Below, in pieces: positions 26,685 to 34,758 of a stretch of DNA of 64,000 bases. The first letter of the stretch is position 1, and every line of letters starts with the position of its first letter. A program made the position numbers and the translations under genes. This DNA comes from Myroides profundi (GTDB lineage Bacteria; Bacteroidota; Bacteroidia; Flavobacteriales; Flavobacteriaceae), in contig NZ_CP010817.1 of assembly GCF_000833025.1 (NCBI RefSeq), forward strand, positions 2,728,001-2,792,000. The letters run 5' to 3'. The notes beneath the pieces are model-generated. The model was not told where the DNA came from, made no database searches, and saw only the letters and a list, made by a program, of their open reading frames with translations.

Positions 26685-27956
26685 TTAGTCCATTTCTAAA
26701 TGTAAATACCCTGATTTTTTAATCATACGAGAGCCTTGAGTATCTTTATACTCATAAGTAACTATATAAAAATAGGTTCCTGAAGGTAATTTATCTGACT
26801 TCTCCACTGTTACACGTCCATCTGAATAACCTCTAAATACATTATCTGAACTATTATAATTTGACGTCTCATATACCTTAACTCCCCATCGATTGTAAAT
26901 CTCTACTGTATTATTAGGATAACGATTAATATTATCAATGATAAAATAATCATTCTTTCCATCTCCATCAGGAGATACTAGATTATAGATAACTAAATCT
27001 CCTTCTAAGAGTAAGTCTGTTTTTACCCTTGCTAGAGTAAAATACCCATAACCTGTTAAACCTGAAATTGTTGTTATCTCTTTATTTGATAGATCAACTA
27101 CTCCTCCTTCATCTACCCAAAGCTGTTGCTTAGCATCCCAACGTACAATGTGTAATTCTTTCTCTGGGTTTGTCAACAATTCTGATGGAGTGGTTCGATC
27201 ATCCCAACTTAGTGTTAATAATACATTCCCTGAACTAGAGTCTGAGCGTTTTATTTCCCAATACTCTTTTGTATTCAAATCCTCTATAACTCCCGATTTA
27301 CTAGACTTATCTAAGAAAAAATCTTCCTCTGAATAGACATATCTACTCATATATAAATCTTTTTCACTAGAAGATGCAGATAATTTTGCTGGACGATAAT
27401 AGCCACTATCCCCAATTGGGTAGATAAAGGAATCCTTACCTTGTTTTTCTACATACCCTTCTACATGGCTTTTATCTGAGGCGCCTATTGATTTAGAATT
27501 AGACAAAAAAGTAAACATGCCTTCTTGCTCAGAAACCTTTATGATTCCTGAAATAAAATTGGATTCTCCTTTAACACTAATTTCATTACCAAGTAAAAAA
27601 CTTTGCTTAGAATTATCAGTTCTAAATTCTACATTATGAAATTCACTAACACTTTGTCCTAAAATTTCTTGTCTTATTAATTCTTTCTTGGGATGAAAAT
27701 ATACTTTTGCCTTTTTTGATAAAGTACCTGGATAAAAAAGATTGTCATTTTTAAAATGATCATAATAATAAACCTCTCCTTTATTTTCGAAATTTCCAGA
27801 AATACTATTCTCAAAATTATAACCTATACTTAAGATTCCTCCTTCCAATACAATCAACTCTCCTTGATTGATAAATTTTTCTTCTACAGATTCCTGCCCA
27901 AACACAGCAAAGTTCCACAGAGAAAAACAGATTATATATAAATGTATTTTTCTCAT
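26685..27956 (-). CDS. Exported protein with T9SS type-B C-terminal domain, cassette 2
   Basis: 423 residues. A signal peptide (to about 21, AVFGQ), strand-rich central modules and a type-B sorting domain over the last 100 or so residues: VSPDGDGKNDYF, EIYNRWGVKVYE, GYSDG, LPSGTYFYIVTY, and KKSGYLHLEMD at the end. It is a paralogue of the 14194 protein, differing mainly in the N-terminal half and sharing the NPEKELHIVRWD block. It lies 8 bp after the 467-aa gene and 10 bp before PorP/SprF, a tight operon. Confidence 0.88.
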   Translation of the reverse strand: MRKIHLYIICFSLWNFAVFGQESVEEKFINQGELIVLEGGILSIGYNFENSISGNFENKGEVYYYDHFKNDNLFYPGTLSKKAKVYFHPKKELIRQEILGQSVSEFHNVEFRTDNSKQSFLLGNEISVKGESNFISGIIKVSEQEGMFTFLSNSKSIGASDKSHVEGYVEKQGKDSFIYPIGDSGYYRPAKLSASSSEKDLYMSRYVYSEEDFFLDKSSKSGVIEDLNTKEYWEIKRSDSSSGNVLLTLSWDDRTTPSELLTNPEKELHIVRWDAKQQLWVDEGGVVDLSNKEITTISGLTGYGYFTLARVKTDLLLEGDLVIYNLVSPDGDGKNDYFIIDNINRYPNNTVEIYNRWGVKVYETSNYNSSDNVFRGYSDGRVTVEKSDKLPSGTYFYIVTYEYKDTQGSRMIKKSGYLHLEMD

Positions 27957-27964
27957 GACTTTCT

Positions 27965-29368
27965 CTATTTTTCAAAAACTTGAACAACAACTCCTGTAGC
28001 TTTATAAGTAACAGCCTTATTTGCACCTGCTTTAATGGAACCGTCATTAGTACCTACATTTTTATGAAATGTACTACTTGCTGGTCGAACTGTTATTGTC
28101 ACTGTATTAGATTCTGATAAATTAGGTACATCTGCTAAAGAAACCATTCCAACATATGAATCATAAGCCTGGTTTAAACCAAAATTATACCCTCCATATC
28201 TATAAAATTTATCTACAAAACGCTTAACTTCCTTATTGTTAACTAATACTCTAAATTCTACTTTTGCATAAACTTCATTGTTTCCAATATACCCTCCTAT
28301 TGTTGTAATACCTGAATCGACTTCAAACATAACTTGTAAGTATTTTGTATTTGCTGGATTTGAATTTGTTTTAAATGTAGATCTAAATAGTTCTCCTTGA
28401 ACTGCATTTGTATTCATAAATATACCTGCTGTAGAAGAGGCTGTCATTGTATCATAATTGTAGCTTTTTTCTGTATAAGTACCTGAAGTTATAAAACTAG
28501 CAAGTACAGGAGCATCTAAACTTGGAACTTTAAAACTTAATCCTGTATTAGGTTTAGGGGCTCCTGACTGATCAATTTCTTTTTCATTATAATATGTAAA
28601 AGTACCATCATTATTATCCACCAGTTTTGTAACTGTTTCATTGGTTTTGATTAGATCGGTAAGATTTACTTCCTTTTTATCTCCATTAGCATCTTTATAT
28701 TCCAAATTGGTTCCATCGTAAAAAACATTTCCTCCACTATTACCCAACAATTTTGTAATTTCATTTTTAACTGTTTCATCTTTGATAATAGTTTCAAATT
28801 GAGTGATTACAGAATTAGGTATATTTATAATTGTCTCTGTCCCATCCTCTGACTTATAGGTATACGTACCATCAGCACCAGCCACTAGCGTAGTTACTGT
28901 TTCATTGGCCTTAACTACTGTTGAAAAAAATAATTCCTTTCTTGCTCCTGAACGATCTAAGTATTCAAATTTATTTCCATCATAAAAAACATTTCCTCCT
29001 GCTGTCTTTAAAATATTTTGAACAGTCTCATTCTTAACAATTTCTTCAAAGTTATTTATCACAATATCCTTTACATCTTCACCAACTGTTAATTTTAACC
29101 ATTTTGTTTTATTCCAATAATAAAATCCAGGTTCTATGTCCCCTTGTTTTTTATTAGCATAAACTAATAAACTTTCGACATTCCCATTTGAAATAGTTGA
29201 AGTGTCATTAGTAGTCTTTAAAGGAATACTTGGTATTAATAATCCTTTATCATTTGAAGTTATTGTAAGTTCTGCAGACTTACTAGGTGTTTTAGTTCCA
29301 ATACCCACTTGAGCTTGTAGTGACAACACAAATAAAAATGCAGCCACACATAGTAATTGTTTTTTCAT
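27965..29368 (-). CDS. Secreted repeat protein with GIGTKTP module (467 aa)
   Basis: A signal peptide (to about 19, SLQAQ) is followed by the shared module (VGIGTKTPSKSAELTI, DKGLLIPSIPLKT, SLLVYANK, EPGFYYWNKTKW). Then come two tandem repeats of about 90 residues containing NETVxNxLxxxGGNVFYDG, YxDxxGxKKE, ANETVTTLV or TNETVTKLV and DGTYTY/DGTFTY. The C-terminal 180 residues form an unassigned strand-rich domain. It heads cassette 2. Probably an adhesin or passenger handled by the CTD/PorP pair downstream; inferred. Confidence 0.62.
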   Translation of the reverse strand: MKKQLLCVAAFLFVLSLQAQVGIGTKTPSKSAELTITSNDKGLLIPSIPLKTTNDTSTISNGNVESLLVYANKKQGDIEPGFYYWNKTKWLKLTVGEDVKDIVINNFEEIVKNETVQNILKTAGGNVFYDGNKFEYLDRSGARKELFFSTVVKANETVTTLVAGADGTYTYKSEDGTETIINIPNSVITQFETIIKDETVKNEITKLLGNSGGNVFYDGTNLEYKDANGDKKEVNLTDLIKTNETVTKLVDNNDGTFTYYNEKEIDQSGAPKPNTGLSFKVPSLDAPVLASFITSGTYTEKSYNYDTMTASSTAGIFMNTNAVQGELFRSTFKTNSNPANTKYLQVMFEVDSGITTIGGYIGNNEVYAKVEFRVLVNNKEVKRFVDKFYRYGGYNFGLNQAYDSYVGMVSLADVPNLSESNTVTITVRPASSTFHKNVGTNDGSIKAGANKAVTYKATGVVVQVFEK

Positions 29369-29389
29369 GTTACATAAATTTTATTTAAC

Positions 29390-29458
29390 ACGAATTTCAA
29401 AACAATAGCACTATAATAAGTATCACTTTGTTATTCATAAGAACACATTAACAAAAAT
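29390..29458 (-). promoter_or_regulatory. Shared upstream element, copy 2
   Basis: Ungapped match to 12886-12954. It starts 21 bp before the ATG of the 467-aa gene, so it overlaps the likely promoter of cassette 2. The core AAGTATCACTTTGTTAT is followed by GAACA and TTAACAAAAA. Confidence 0.6.
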
Positions 29459-29530
29459 GAAATTGTTTCATAACAATCAAATAATAAAACTAACAATCAA
29501 ATAATACTCGTAAATCACTAATAAGTATCA

Positions 29531-29570
29531 AAAAAAAAATAGGTCTAAACGTATTGTCTAAACCTATTTT
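29531..29570 (-). terminator. Orphan minus-strand terminator-like hairpin
   Basis: AAAATAGGT (29536-29544) pairs with ACCTATTTT (29562-29570), and the inner stem continues with two mismatches. On the minus strand a run of ten T follows. It is about 160 bp upstream of cassette 2 and after the AraC gene's own terminator, so it may insulate the operon or end an unseen small RNA. Confidence 0.5.
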
Positions 29571-29920
29571 AAAGAATCAATTTAATAAAAAATACAAAAA
29601 AGGTTGAATAATTATATTATATACTCCCAGATAAATATAATCAACCATTTTTAAACTAAACTTTACTCCTATAGCTCCTTTTTCTATAATTAAAAATTAA
29701 AACTAACTTCCTATTTAAATCTATCAGATAAGTACTCTAGATAATAAACATCAACTTCTTGAATTATAAAATAATTCTATATGTATAAGTTTTTCATAAT
29801 ACCCTGGTTTTATAATTTTTCTAAACACTATACTTCTAAAACTGTAAAGAGTAAGTACTAATATTCTAATAATCCGCCTAACCTTTATAACAAAATTGGA
29901 TAAAATCTTCCTCCTGTAAG

Positions 29921-29960
29921 TATTGTTTTGTTATATTCTTGAGCATATAACAAAACAGTA
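29921..29960. promoter_or_regulatory. Stem-loop, third copy of the shared core
   Basis: TATTGTTTTGTTATAT (29921-29936) and ATATAACAAAACAGTA (29945-29960) form a 16-bp stem with one G-T pair and an 8-nt loop. With the preceding AAG it reproduces AAGTAT-TTTGTTAT-GAGCA-AACAAAA of the elements at 12914 and 29418. Confidence 0.6.
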
Positions 29961-30156
29961 AGCTCCTATAATACTAGACTAACAAAAAAAAACACATAAA
30001 CAATTATTATTCAACAATATAATAAAAAACAAAAAATCATATTTTACAAAATAACAAACCTAAAAAAGAAACTAGTTAACATATAATTCCTATACTATTG
30101 GGTAGGAAAAACTATATAATTTAGCTAACAAAATCTATTATACACTTTAAATAAAA

Positions 30157-30190
30157 AAAGCCAACTAGTATTTTACACTAATTGGCTTAA
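30157..30190 (-). terminator. Terminator of the 408-aa AraC regulator
   Basis: The stem AAGCCAA-TAGT/ACTA-TTGGCTT has one internal mismatch and a seven-base loop, and a T tract on the minus strand. It lies just after the gene end at 30200. Confidence 0.7.
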
Positions 30191-30199
30191 CCTAAATAA

Positions 30200-31426
30200 T
30201 TATACTAACTTAATATACTCTGCTGGGGTCATTCCTGTAACATTTTTAAAGCTCTTAAAAAATGAAGCCTTTGAATTAAATGCACTTTGAAAGAATAACT
30301 CATTTGCTGTCATCTCTTTTTTACAAGTGAGTTTATCTACCTTATCAAGAATCTCTTTAATTCTTAAAGAATTAATATACTCTCTAAAACTCATTTTATG
30401 CTTATAGGTAAAATACTGTGCTAAATAATATCTAGAGACTTTAATTTTTATAGCTAAATCACTAATTTTAAAATTAGGATCTAAAAAAGCTTTCTCTACT
30501 AAAATAACTTGTTTAACTTTAATATCTATCTGTTCTAGAAAATCTTCACTTAATCTAACCTTATCATACTTATCGCAAACATCTTTATTTACTTCAAATA
30601 CATTTATCTTAATCTCATCATTATGCATTAAATCATAATCTAAGAAAGAAGATTCCCTTTTTACTTGATTAGTTAAGATTACTTCAGAAGTGTTACTATA
30701 AATTTCAAACGATTCATCTTGAGTTAAAAAATCCACTTTAAAAGTATCTGAAATCACATTGTATCTAAAAGTACTAACTATAACATAAAGCCATAATAAA
30801 GTTAAGATTGAGAAAACAAATAAAACATCATAATTATGATCAAACAGAGTTAAGAAAATAAAAATAATTATAGAAAAAACAATAGTAAAACTTATCAAAT
30901 AAGACAAATACAATATAGCCTTGAATTCCTTTCTATTACTACTTACTGCTTCTGACAACCTATCTTTCAATAAATAAAATCCTTTTATTCCATAAAAAAG
31001 CAAATGCATCATAACAAACACATAAAAGGAATAATACCATATATCCTCTATAAATCTCAAATCGTCTTTCACATAAAACACTATAAAAGAAAGTAAGACA
31101 AAAAGAAAAAGTGATAAATAATAATCTTTAAAATAAACTCCAAAAAGCTTTTCTTTCTCTTTGAATAAATAATGGTATATAATTAAAAAAACATAAGGTC
31201 CATAGAATAGGAACAGTAACATCCAAAATGGGAAAAGTCCAATATCTTTCTTAACTATAAATTGCCAAATAAGGGTGGAAGACTGTATAACAATTAGATA
31301 ATTGAATCTACTTAATAATCTAAAAGCAACAAAATCAATATTCTTTTTTTTCACCCTGTAATACAACAAACCTTCCTTCAATACAACAATCGAAAGAATT
31401 GTAAAAAATATAACTACGATATACAT
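30200..31426 (-). CDS. Polytopic membrane AraC-family regulator (408 aa)
   Basis: The N-terminal 235 or so residues hold about seven hydrophobic helices (for example 1-18, 65-85, 105-120, 135-150, 170-195, 205-225). A linker and a C-terminal AraC helix-turn-helix follow (about 310-408; FKISDLAIKIKVSRYYLAQYF and QSAFNSKASFFKSFKNVTGMTP). The architecture implies a signal sensed in the membrane with DNA binding in the cytoplasm. It is upstream of cassette 2, same strand, and is transcribed divergently from another AraC gene at 31625. Confidence 0.8.
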   Translation of the reverse strand: MYIVVIFFTILSIVVLKEGLLYYRVKKKNIDFVAFRLLSRFNYLIVIQSSTLIWQFIVKKDIGLFPFWMLLFLFYGPYVFLIIYHYLFKEKEKLFGVYFKDYYLSLFLFVLLSFIVFYVKDDLRFIEDIWYYSFYVFVMMHLLFYGIKGFYLLKDRLSEAVSSNRKEFKAILYLSYLISFTIVFSIIIFIFLTLFDHNYDVLFVFSILTLLWLYVIVSTFRYNVISDTFKVDFLTQDESFEIYSNTSEVILTNQVKRESSFLDYDLMHNDEIKINVFEVNKDVCDKYDKVRLSEDFLEQIDIKVKQVILVEKAFLDPNFKISDLAIKIKVSRYYLAQYFTYKHKMSFREYINSLRIKEILDKVDKLTCKKEMTANELFFQSAFNSKASFFKSFKNVTGMTPAEYIKLV

Positions 31427-31585
31427 ATCTACTTTCTATTATTAATTAAACATTAAGTCAGGCGATTTACTTAAAACACTAATTCTTTGTAGATACAGTA
31501 TTATTTATTCCAAATCTAGTACTTTTTATTTTCTAATCAAAACTAATACACTAATAAATAAACATTAACATTACCAATCAATAAC

Positions 31586-31598
31586 AACATAATATGTT
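31586..31598. promoter_or_regulatory. Possible operator between divergent AraC genes
   Basis: AACATA-A-TATGTT is a 13-bp palindrome located 27 bp before the ATG of the plus-strand AraC gene, in the roughly 200-bp gap shared with the minus-strand AraC gene. Its position suits auto- or cross-regulation. Confidence 0.3.
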
Positions 31599-31624
31599 AT
31601 AATAACCTATCTTTAAAAGAAAAA

Positions 31625-32470
31625 ATGATCAATTCAAACAATAACACCCTACTAAAGAAAAAGTTATTTCTTTGCCTTATTATTTCTTTATTAATTATTA
31701 AACAGATAATAAATATTATGTATTCACATACTGATATTTATCTATACATAATTGTACAAATTATATTAATCCTTATAAACAGAACTAGCATAAGACTATA
31801 TTTATCTCTAATAACTTTAGAAACTATCTGTATATTTATGTTTAAAAATAATCTAATAACTAATAATATATACTACACATTATCCTATATACTTACCCTA
31901 TTAGGAATATTTCAATTCTTAAAGCCTAATAATATAAATCAATACTTACATCAACCTATTCATCTTTACTTAAATCATATCTCAATAACTACAATTATTT
32001 TACTAACAACTCATTTTTTATTAAACATTTATGTTCAATCACTAAAGCATCTTAATTATTTATTAACTTTAATAAATTACTTAAAACATAATATAGCCAA
32101 AAAACTGTCTATTAGTTTTTTAAAAGAACATAAATATTCTGAATCCACACTAGTAATATTAGATTATTTTGAAAACAATAAAACTCGATTTTTAAGTGTA
32201 GATTTTACTATTAATACTTTAAGTACAGAGGTAAAAATCCCTGTTCATGAAATTTCAAAAAAAATAAACAATGAGTTAAATACAAACTATTATACAATGA
32301 TTGCATTCTATAGAATACAGCATGCAAAACAATTAATACAATTAGAACCAAATTATAAAATTGAAGCTATAGCTGAAGAATGTGGTTTCAATTCTAGAGG
32401 GACTTTCACAAAGTATTTTAAGCTTTTTGTCAAATGCACACCTACAGAATATAAAAATACCATTATTTAA
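31625..32470 (+). CDS. Membrane AraC-family regulator (281 aa)
   Basis: The N-terminal half has about five hydrophobic segments rich in Ile, Leu and Tyr (about 12-30, 38-52, 57-75, 80-97, 117-135). The C-terminal 95 or so residues form an AraC double helix-turn-helix (FTINTLSTEVKIPVHEISKKI; AIAEECGFNSRGTFTKYFK, ending CTPTEYKN). It is smaller than its divergent neighbour but of the same membrane-to-DNA plan. Together with the 221-aa protein this makes three membrane-linked AraC regulators around the cassettes. Confidence 0.8.
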   Translation: MINSNNNTLLKKKLFLCLIISLLIIKQIINIMYSHTDIYLYIIVQIILILINRTSIRLYLSLITLETICIFMFKNNLITNNIYYTLSYILTLLGIFQFLKPNNINQYLHQPIHLYLNHISITTIILLTTHFLLNIYVQSLKHLNYLLTLINYLKHNIAKKLSISFLKEHKYSESTLVILDYFENNKTRFLSVDFTINTLSTEVKIPVHEISKKINNELNTNYYTMIAFYRIQHAKQLIQLEPNYKIEAIAEECGFNSRGTFTKYFKLFVKCTPTEYKNTII

Positions 32471-32546
32471 ACACACACAAACAAGATCACCTTAAGTGAA
32501 TACAAGAATGTACTTATTGTATCACAAAAAGAATATATCTAAAAAA

Positions 32547-32574
32547 CAAAAGCCTGAATAATTTCAGGCTTTTG
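32547..32574. terminator. Bidirectional terminator
   Basis: A 12-bp perfect stem CAAAAGCCTGAA/TTCAGGCTTTTG with loop TAAT. It lies between the convergent AraC gene and the HTH gene and overlaps the HTH stop codon. Confidence 0.8.
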
Positions 32575-32833
32575 TATTCATCATTTCTACTATATCCTCA
32601 TATCGATAGAATATAAGGCCCCCTATTTTCTTATAAGGAATAGTTCCTTTTAATCTCATATTTTGAAGTGTACCAGGAGAGATACCTAATAACTTTCTAA
32701 CCTCAAAACTCTTTATCCATTGCTTTGCTTGTTCGTCTTTCTTTCGATTAAATGGACTATAACGTCTTATCTCATTGATAATATCAGTTTTAAACTGCTC
32801 TAAGTCTTCTTTAGTAATTAACTCTACATTCAT
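32564..32833 (-). CDS. Excisionase-like helix-turn-helix protein (89 aa)
   Basis: Started at the internal Met (MNVELITKEDLEQF), as in relatives; an earlier ATG at 32860 would add nine residues. A short helical N-terminus is followed by a MerR/excisionase-type winged helix: KSFEVRKLLGISPGTLQNMR, then IPYKKIGGLIFYRYEDI. Such proteins are typically encoded beside tyrosine recombinases in Bacteroidota integrative elements and direct excision. It is 93 bp downstream of the recombinase on the same strand. Confidence 0.78.
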   Translation of the reverse strand: MNVELITKEDLEQFKTDIINEIRRYSPFNRKKDEQAKQWIKSFEVRKLLGISPGTLQNMRLKGTIPYKKIGGLIFYRYEDIVEMMNTKA

Positions 32834-32926
32834 ATTTTTATAAGTTTTAAAGTATAACAATACCTCTAAAATCTATATAAAATCAATTTGTTTTGAAAAT
32901 TGGTTGTAGCAAGTTACATTTGGCTC

Positions 32927-34168
32927 TTATGCTCTTAAGTCTTGATCTTTCATTTTCAATCGTAAATTCTCCATATCTTCACTTAATTTGTATTCTAATA
33001 CTTTAGCATAAATCTGTGTTGTACGCATAGCAGTATGTCCTAGCATTTTACTAACAGACTCCATTGGAACTCCATTATTAAGGGTCAAAGTGGTAGCAAA
33101 AGTATGCCTTGCCATGTGAAACGAAAGATTCTTATTAATCTTACAAACACTGCCGATTTGCTTTAAATAAGCATTCATTTTCTGATTACTTATAACTGGA
33201 AATATCTTCCCTAACTCCATAGCAGTAGAGTTACACTTATACTTCTCTATCAGTTTTAGAACTTCTGGTAAAAGAGGAACCTGTATTGTAATTTTAGTTT
33301 TAACACGTTGAGAGAATATCCATAACTTATCATCACTTCCAACTACAATATTAGATGGTTTTAATTCAAAAATATCAATAAAGGCTAAGCCTGTATAACA
33401 ACAAAATAAAAACATATCCAATACAGCTTGTAATTGCTCTCTTTTAAATCGTTTCTTAACTAGAATATCCAGTTCTGCTCTTGATAAAAAAGATCTACTA
33501 GTTTTCTCATATTTAAGTTTAAACTTTGAAAAAGGATCTTTTTCAATCCACTCCATAGTAACAGCTAGGTTAACTAACTTTTTAACTCTTTCTAAATGTT
33601 TCATTATACCATTGTTACTCAATGGTTGATGACTATGTATCGGCTTACAACTTCTTAAATAACTCTCAAAATCAAAAATAAACTTATAATTAAGCTCATT
33701 TAAAAAGATATCATTTCTATTATAATTTGAAAAAAGGAACTTTTTAATATACTTAGTAGTAGCTGTATAATTCTTCAATGTTCCTTGAGTTAACTTACCC
33801 AATGAAATTGTATTGTGGTATTCTATTAACTTTATAACAGACATCTGAGAATCATCCATTCCTAAGAACATAGTTTTTACAGTACCAATTGATACAACTT
33901 TCTTCTGCTGAATAAGCGTATGATAACTATCTGTTATTAAAGAACGAACCCTTTCAATATGTTCATTGATTTTATTTACCTCGTTACTTTTTCCTTTTAA
34001 TTTCCCTCTAACAGAATCCCATAATAGTGATGAAATCTTAATTTTTAAAGAGATTTCTGTACGTTGCCCGTTGACAGTCACACGGGCATAAATCATAGAC
34101 ATTTCGATGTCTAATGAAGATATAGCACGAATTACAAAGTGTATACCAAAAGTGTTTTTTGCCTTCAT
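32927..34168 (-). CDS. Tyrosine site-specific recombinase (CTnDOT-like integrase)
   Basis: 413 residues. An N-terminal arm-binding/SAM-like region (about 1-105), a core-binding domain (about 110-215) and a catalytic domain (about 225-405). The latter has the HxxR motif HMARHTFAT, LGHTAMRTTQIY with the nucleophile Tyr, and the box-I segment CCYTGLAFIDIFEL, in which the usual Arg is not at its place. The same feature is known for the CTnDOT class. It lies beside a tRNA cluster with an HTH partner. Only these two genes of a mobile element are visible here; either the element is eroded or it carried the neighbouring surface island. Confidence 0.88.
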   Translation of the reverse strand: MKAKNTFGIHFVIRAISSLDIEMSMIYARVTVNGQRTEISLKIKISSLLWDSVRGKLKGKSNEVNKINEHIERVRSLITDSYHTLIQQKKVVSIGTVKTMFLGMDDSQMSVIKLIEYHNTISLGKLTQGTLKNYTATTKYIKKFLFSNYNRNDIFLNELNYKFIFDFESYLRSCKPIHSHQPLSNNGIMKHLERVKKLVNLAVTMEWIEKDPFSKFKLKYEKTSRSFLSRAELDILVKKRFKREQLQAVLDMFLFCCYTGLAFIDIFELKPSNIVVGSDDKLWIFSQRVKTKITIQVPLLPEVLKLIEKYKCNSTAMELGKIFPVISNQKMNAYLKQIGSVCKINKNLSFHMARHTFATTLTLNNGVPMESVSKMLGHTAMRTTQIYAKVLEYKLSEDMENLRLKMKDQDLRA

Positions 34169-34476
34169 ATCAATCTATTTTAATGTTAACCAAGCTGTTT
34201 TGATATGGTTTATTAAAATAACTCACTCAAGTATAACAAAAGAAAATCAAAATCCATCAAGTAAAATCATTTTACTCACAGGATAAACAATTGATTTTCA
34301 ATCATCTAAAAACAGGTAGGTGAGTGAAATTTACACTTCTTTTGGTTGAAAATTCAACTCACCTAATTGCTCACATTTAGATTGATTTATTATGGATTAC
34401 TTTGATATATATAAAAACAAAAAATCCGTAAATAATTGATATTTACGGATTTACGAGTAATTTAACACTCTATAAG
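34169..34476. promoter_or_regulatory. Integrase upstream region with repeated ACTCAC motifs
   Basis: ACTCAC occurs at about 34222, 34274 and 34357, with its inverse within TAGGTGAGT at 34317-34325. TAGGTGAGT and ACTCACCTA (34357-34365) form a 9-bp inverted repeat. Clustered short repeats here could be recombinase or excisionase arm sites or part of an attachment region. The tRNA terminator lies at 34422-34452. Confidence 0.4.
34422..34452 (-). terminator. Terminator of the tRNA-Ser/Pro/Pro cluster
   Basis: A 12-bp perfect stem AAATCCGTAAAT/ATTTACGGATTT with loop AATTGAT. The T tract is on the minus strand, 25 bp after the last tRNA-Pro. Confidence 0.85.
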
Positions 34477-34551
34477 TCGGGGTGGCAGGATTCGAACCTG
34501 CGACCTCCTGCTCCCAAAGCAGGCGCGATGACCGGGCTACGCTACACCCCG
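34477..34551 (-). tRNA. tRNA-Pro (anticodon TGG)
   Basis: 75 nt. The acceptor arm CGGGGTG pairs with CACCCCG, with A as discriminator. The anticodon loop TTTGGGA has TGG, and the T arm carries GGTTCGAATCC. It is identical to the copy at 34590-34664. Confidence 0.95.
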
Positions 34552-34589
34552 ATTGGGTCATCTAATATTTTTTAAGCTAAGTTATTTCG

Positions 34590-34664
34590 TCGGGGTGGCA
34601 GGATTCGAACCTGCGACCTCCTGCTCCCAAAGCAGGCGCGATGACCGGGCTACGCTACACCCCG
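34590..34664 (-). tRNA. tRNA-Pro (anticodon TGG), second copy
   Basis: 75 nt, identical to the copy at 34477-34551 and separated from it by 38 bp of unrelated sequence. It is part of a minus-strand tRNA-Ser, Pro, Pro transcript. Confidence 0.95.
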
Positions 34665-34674
34665 AAAAACTTAG

Positions 34675-34758
34675 CGGAGAGACAGGGACTCGAACCCTGG
34701 CATCGGTTACCCGATGACAGATTAGCAATCTGCTCCGTTACCACTCCGGCACCTCTCC
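34675..34758 (-). tRNA. tRNA-Ser (anticodon GCT)
   Basis: 84 nt with a long variable arm (TCATCGGGTAACCGATG), as class II tRNAs have. The acceptor GGAGAGG pairs with TCTCTCC, with G as discriminator. The anticodon loop TTGCTAA has GCT for AGC/AGU codons. Confidence 0.95.

Larger units (their letters stand above)
29369..30199. other. Intergenic region with regulatory hairpins
   Basis: It contains the shared element (29390-29458), a minus-directed hairpin with a long T tract (29531-29570), and a 16-bp stem-loop (29921-29960) that is a third version of the core of the shared element. The AraC gene terminator is at 30157-30190. No protein gene was seen. Confidence 0.65.

Noticed and set aside
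22609-31478. CAGGCGATT shared upstream of two AraC genes (about 22612 and 31459)
   Set aside because: Only nine bases match, at different distances from the genes. Too little to support a shared site.
34477-34664. Tandem tRNA-Pro genes as left and right attachment sites
   Set aside because: Only 38 bp of ordinary spacer lies between them and the recombinase lies outside. Plain tandem duplication explains them.
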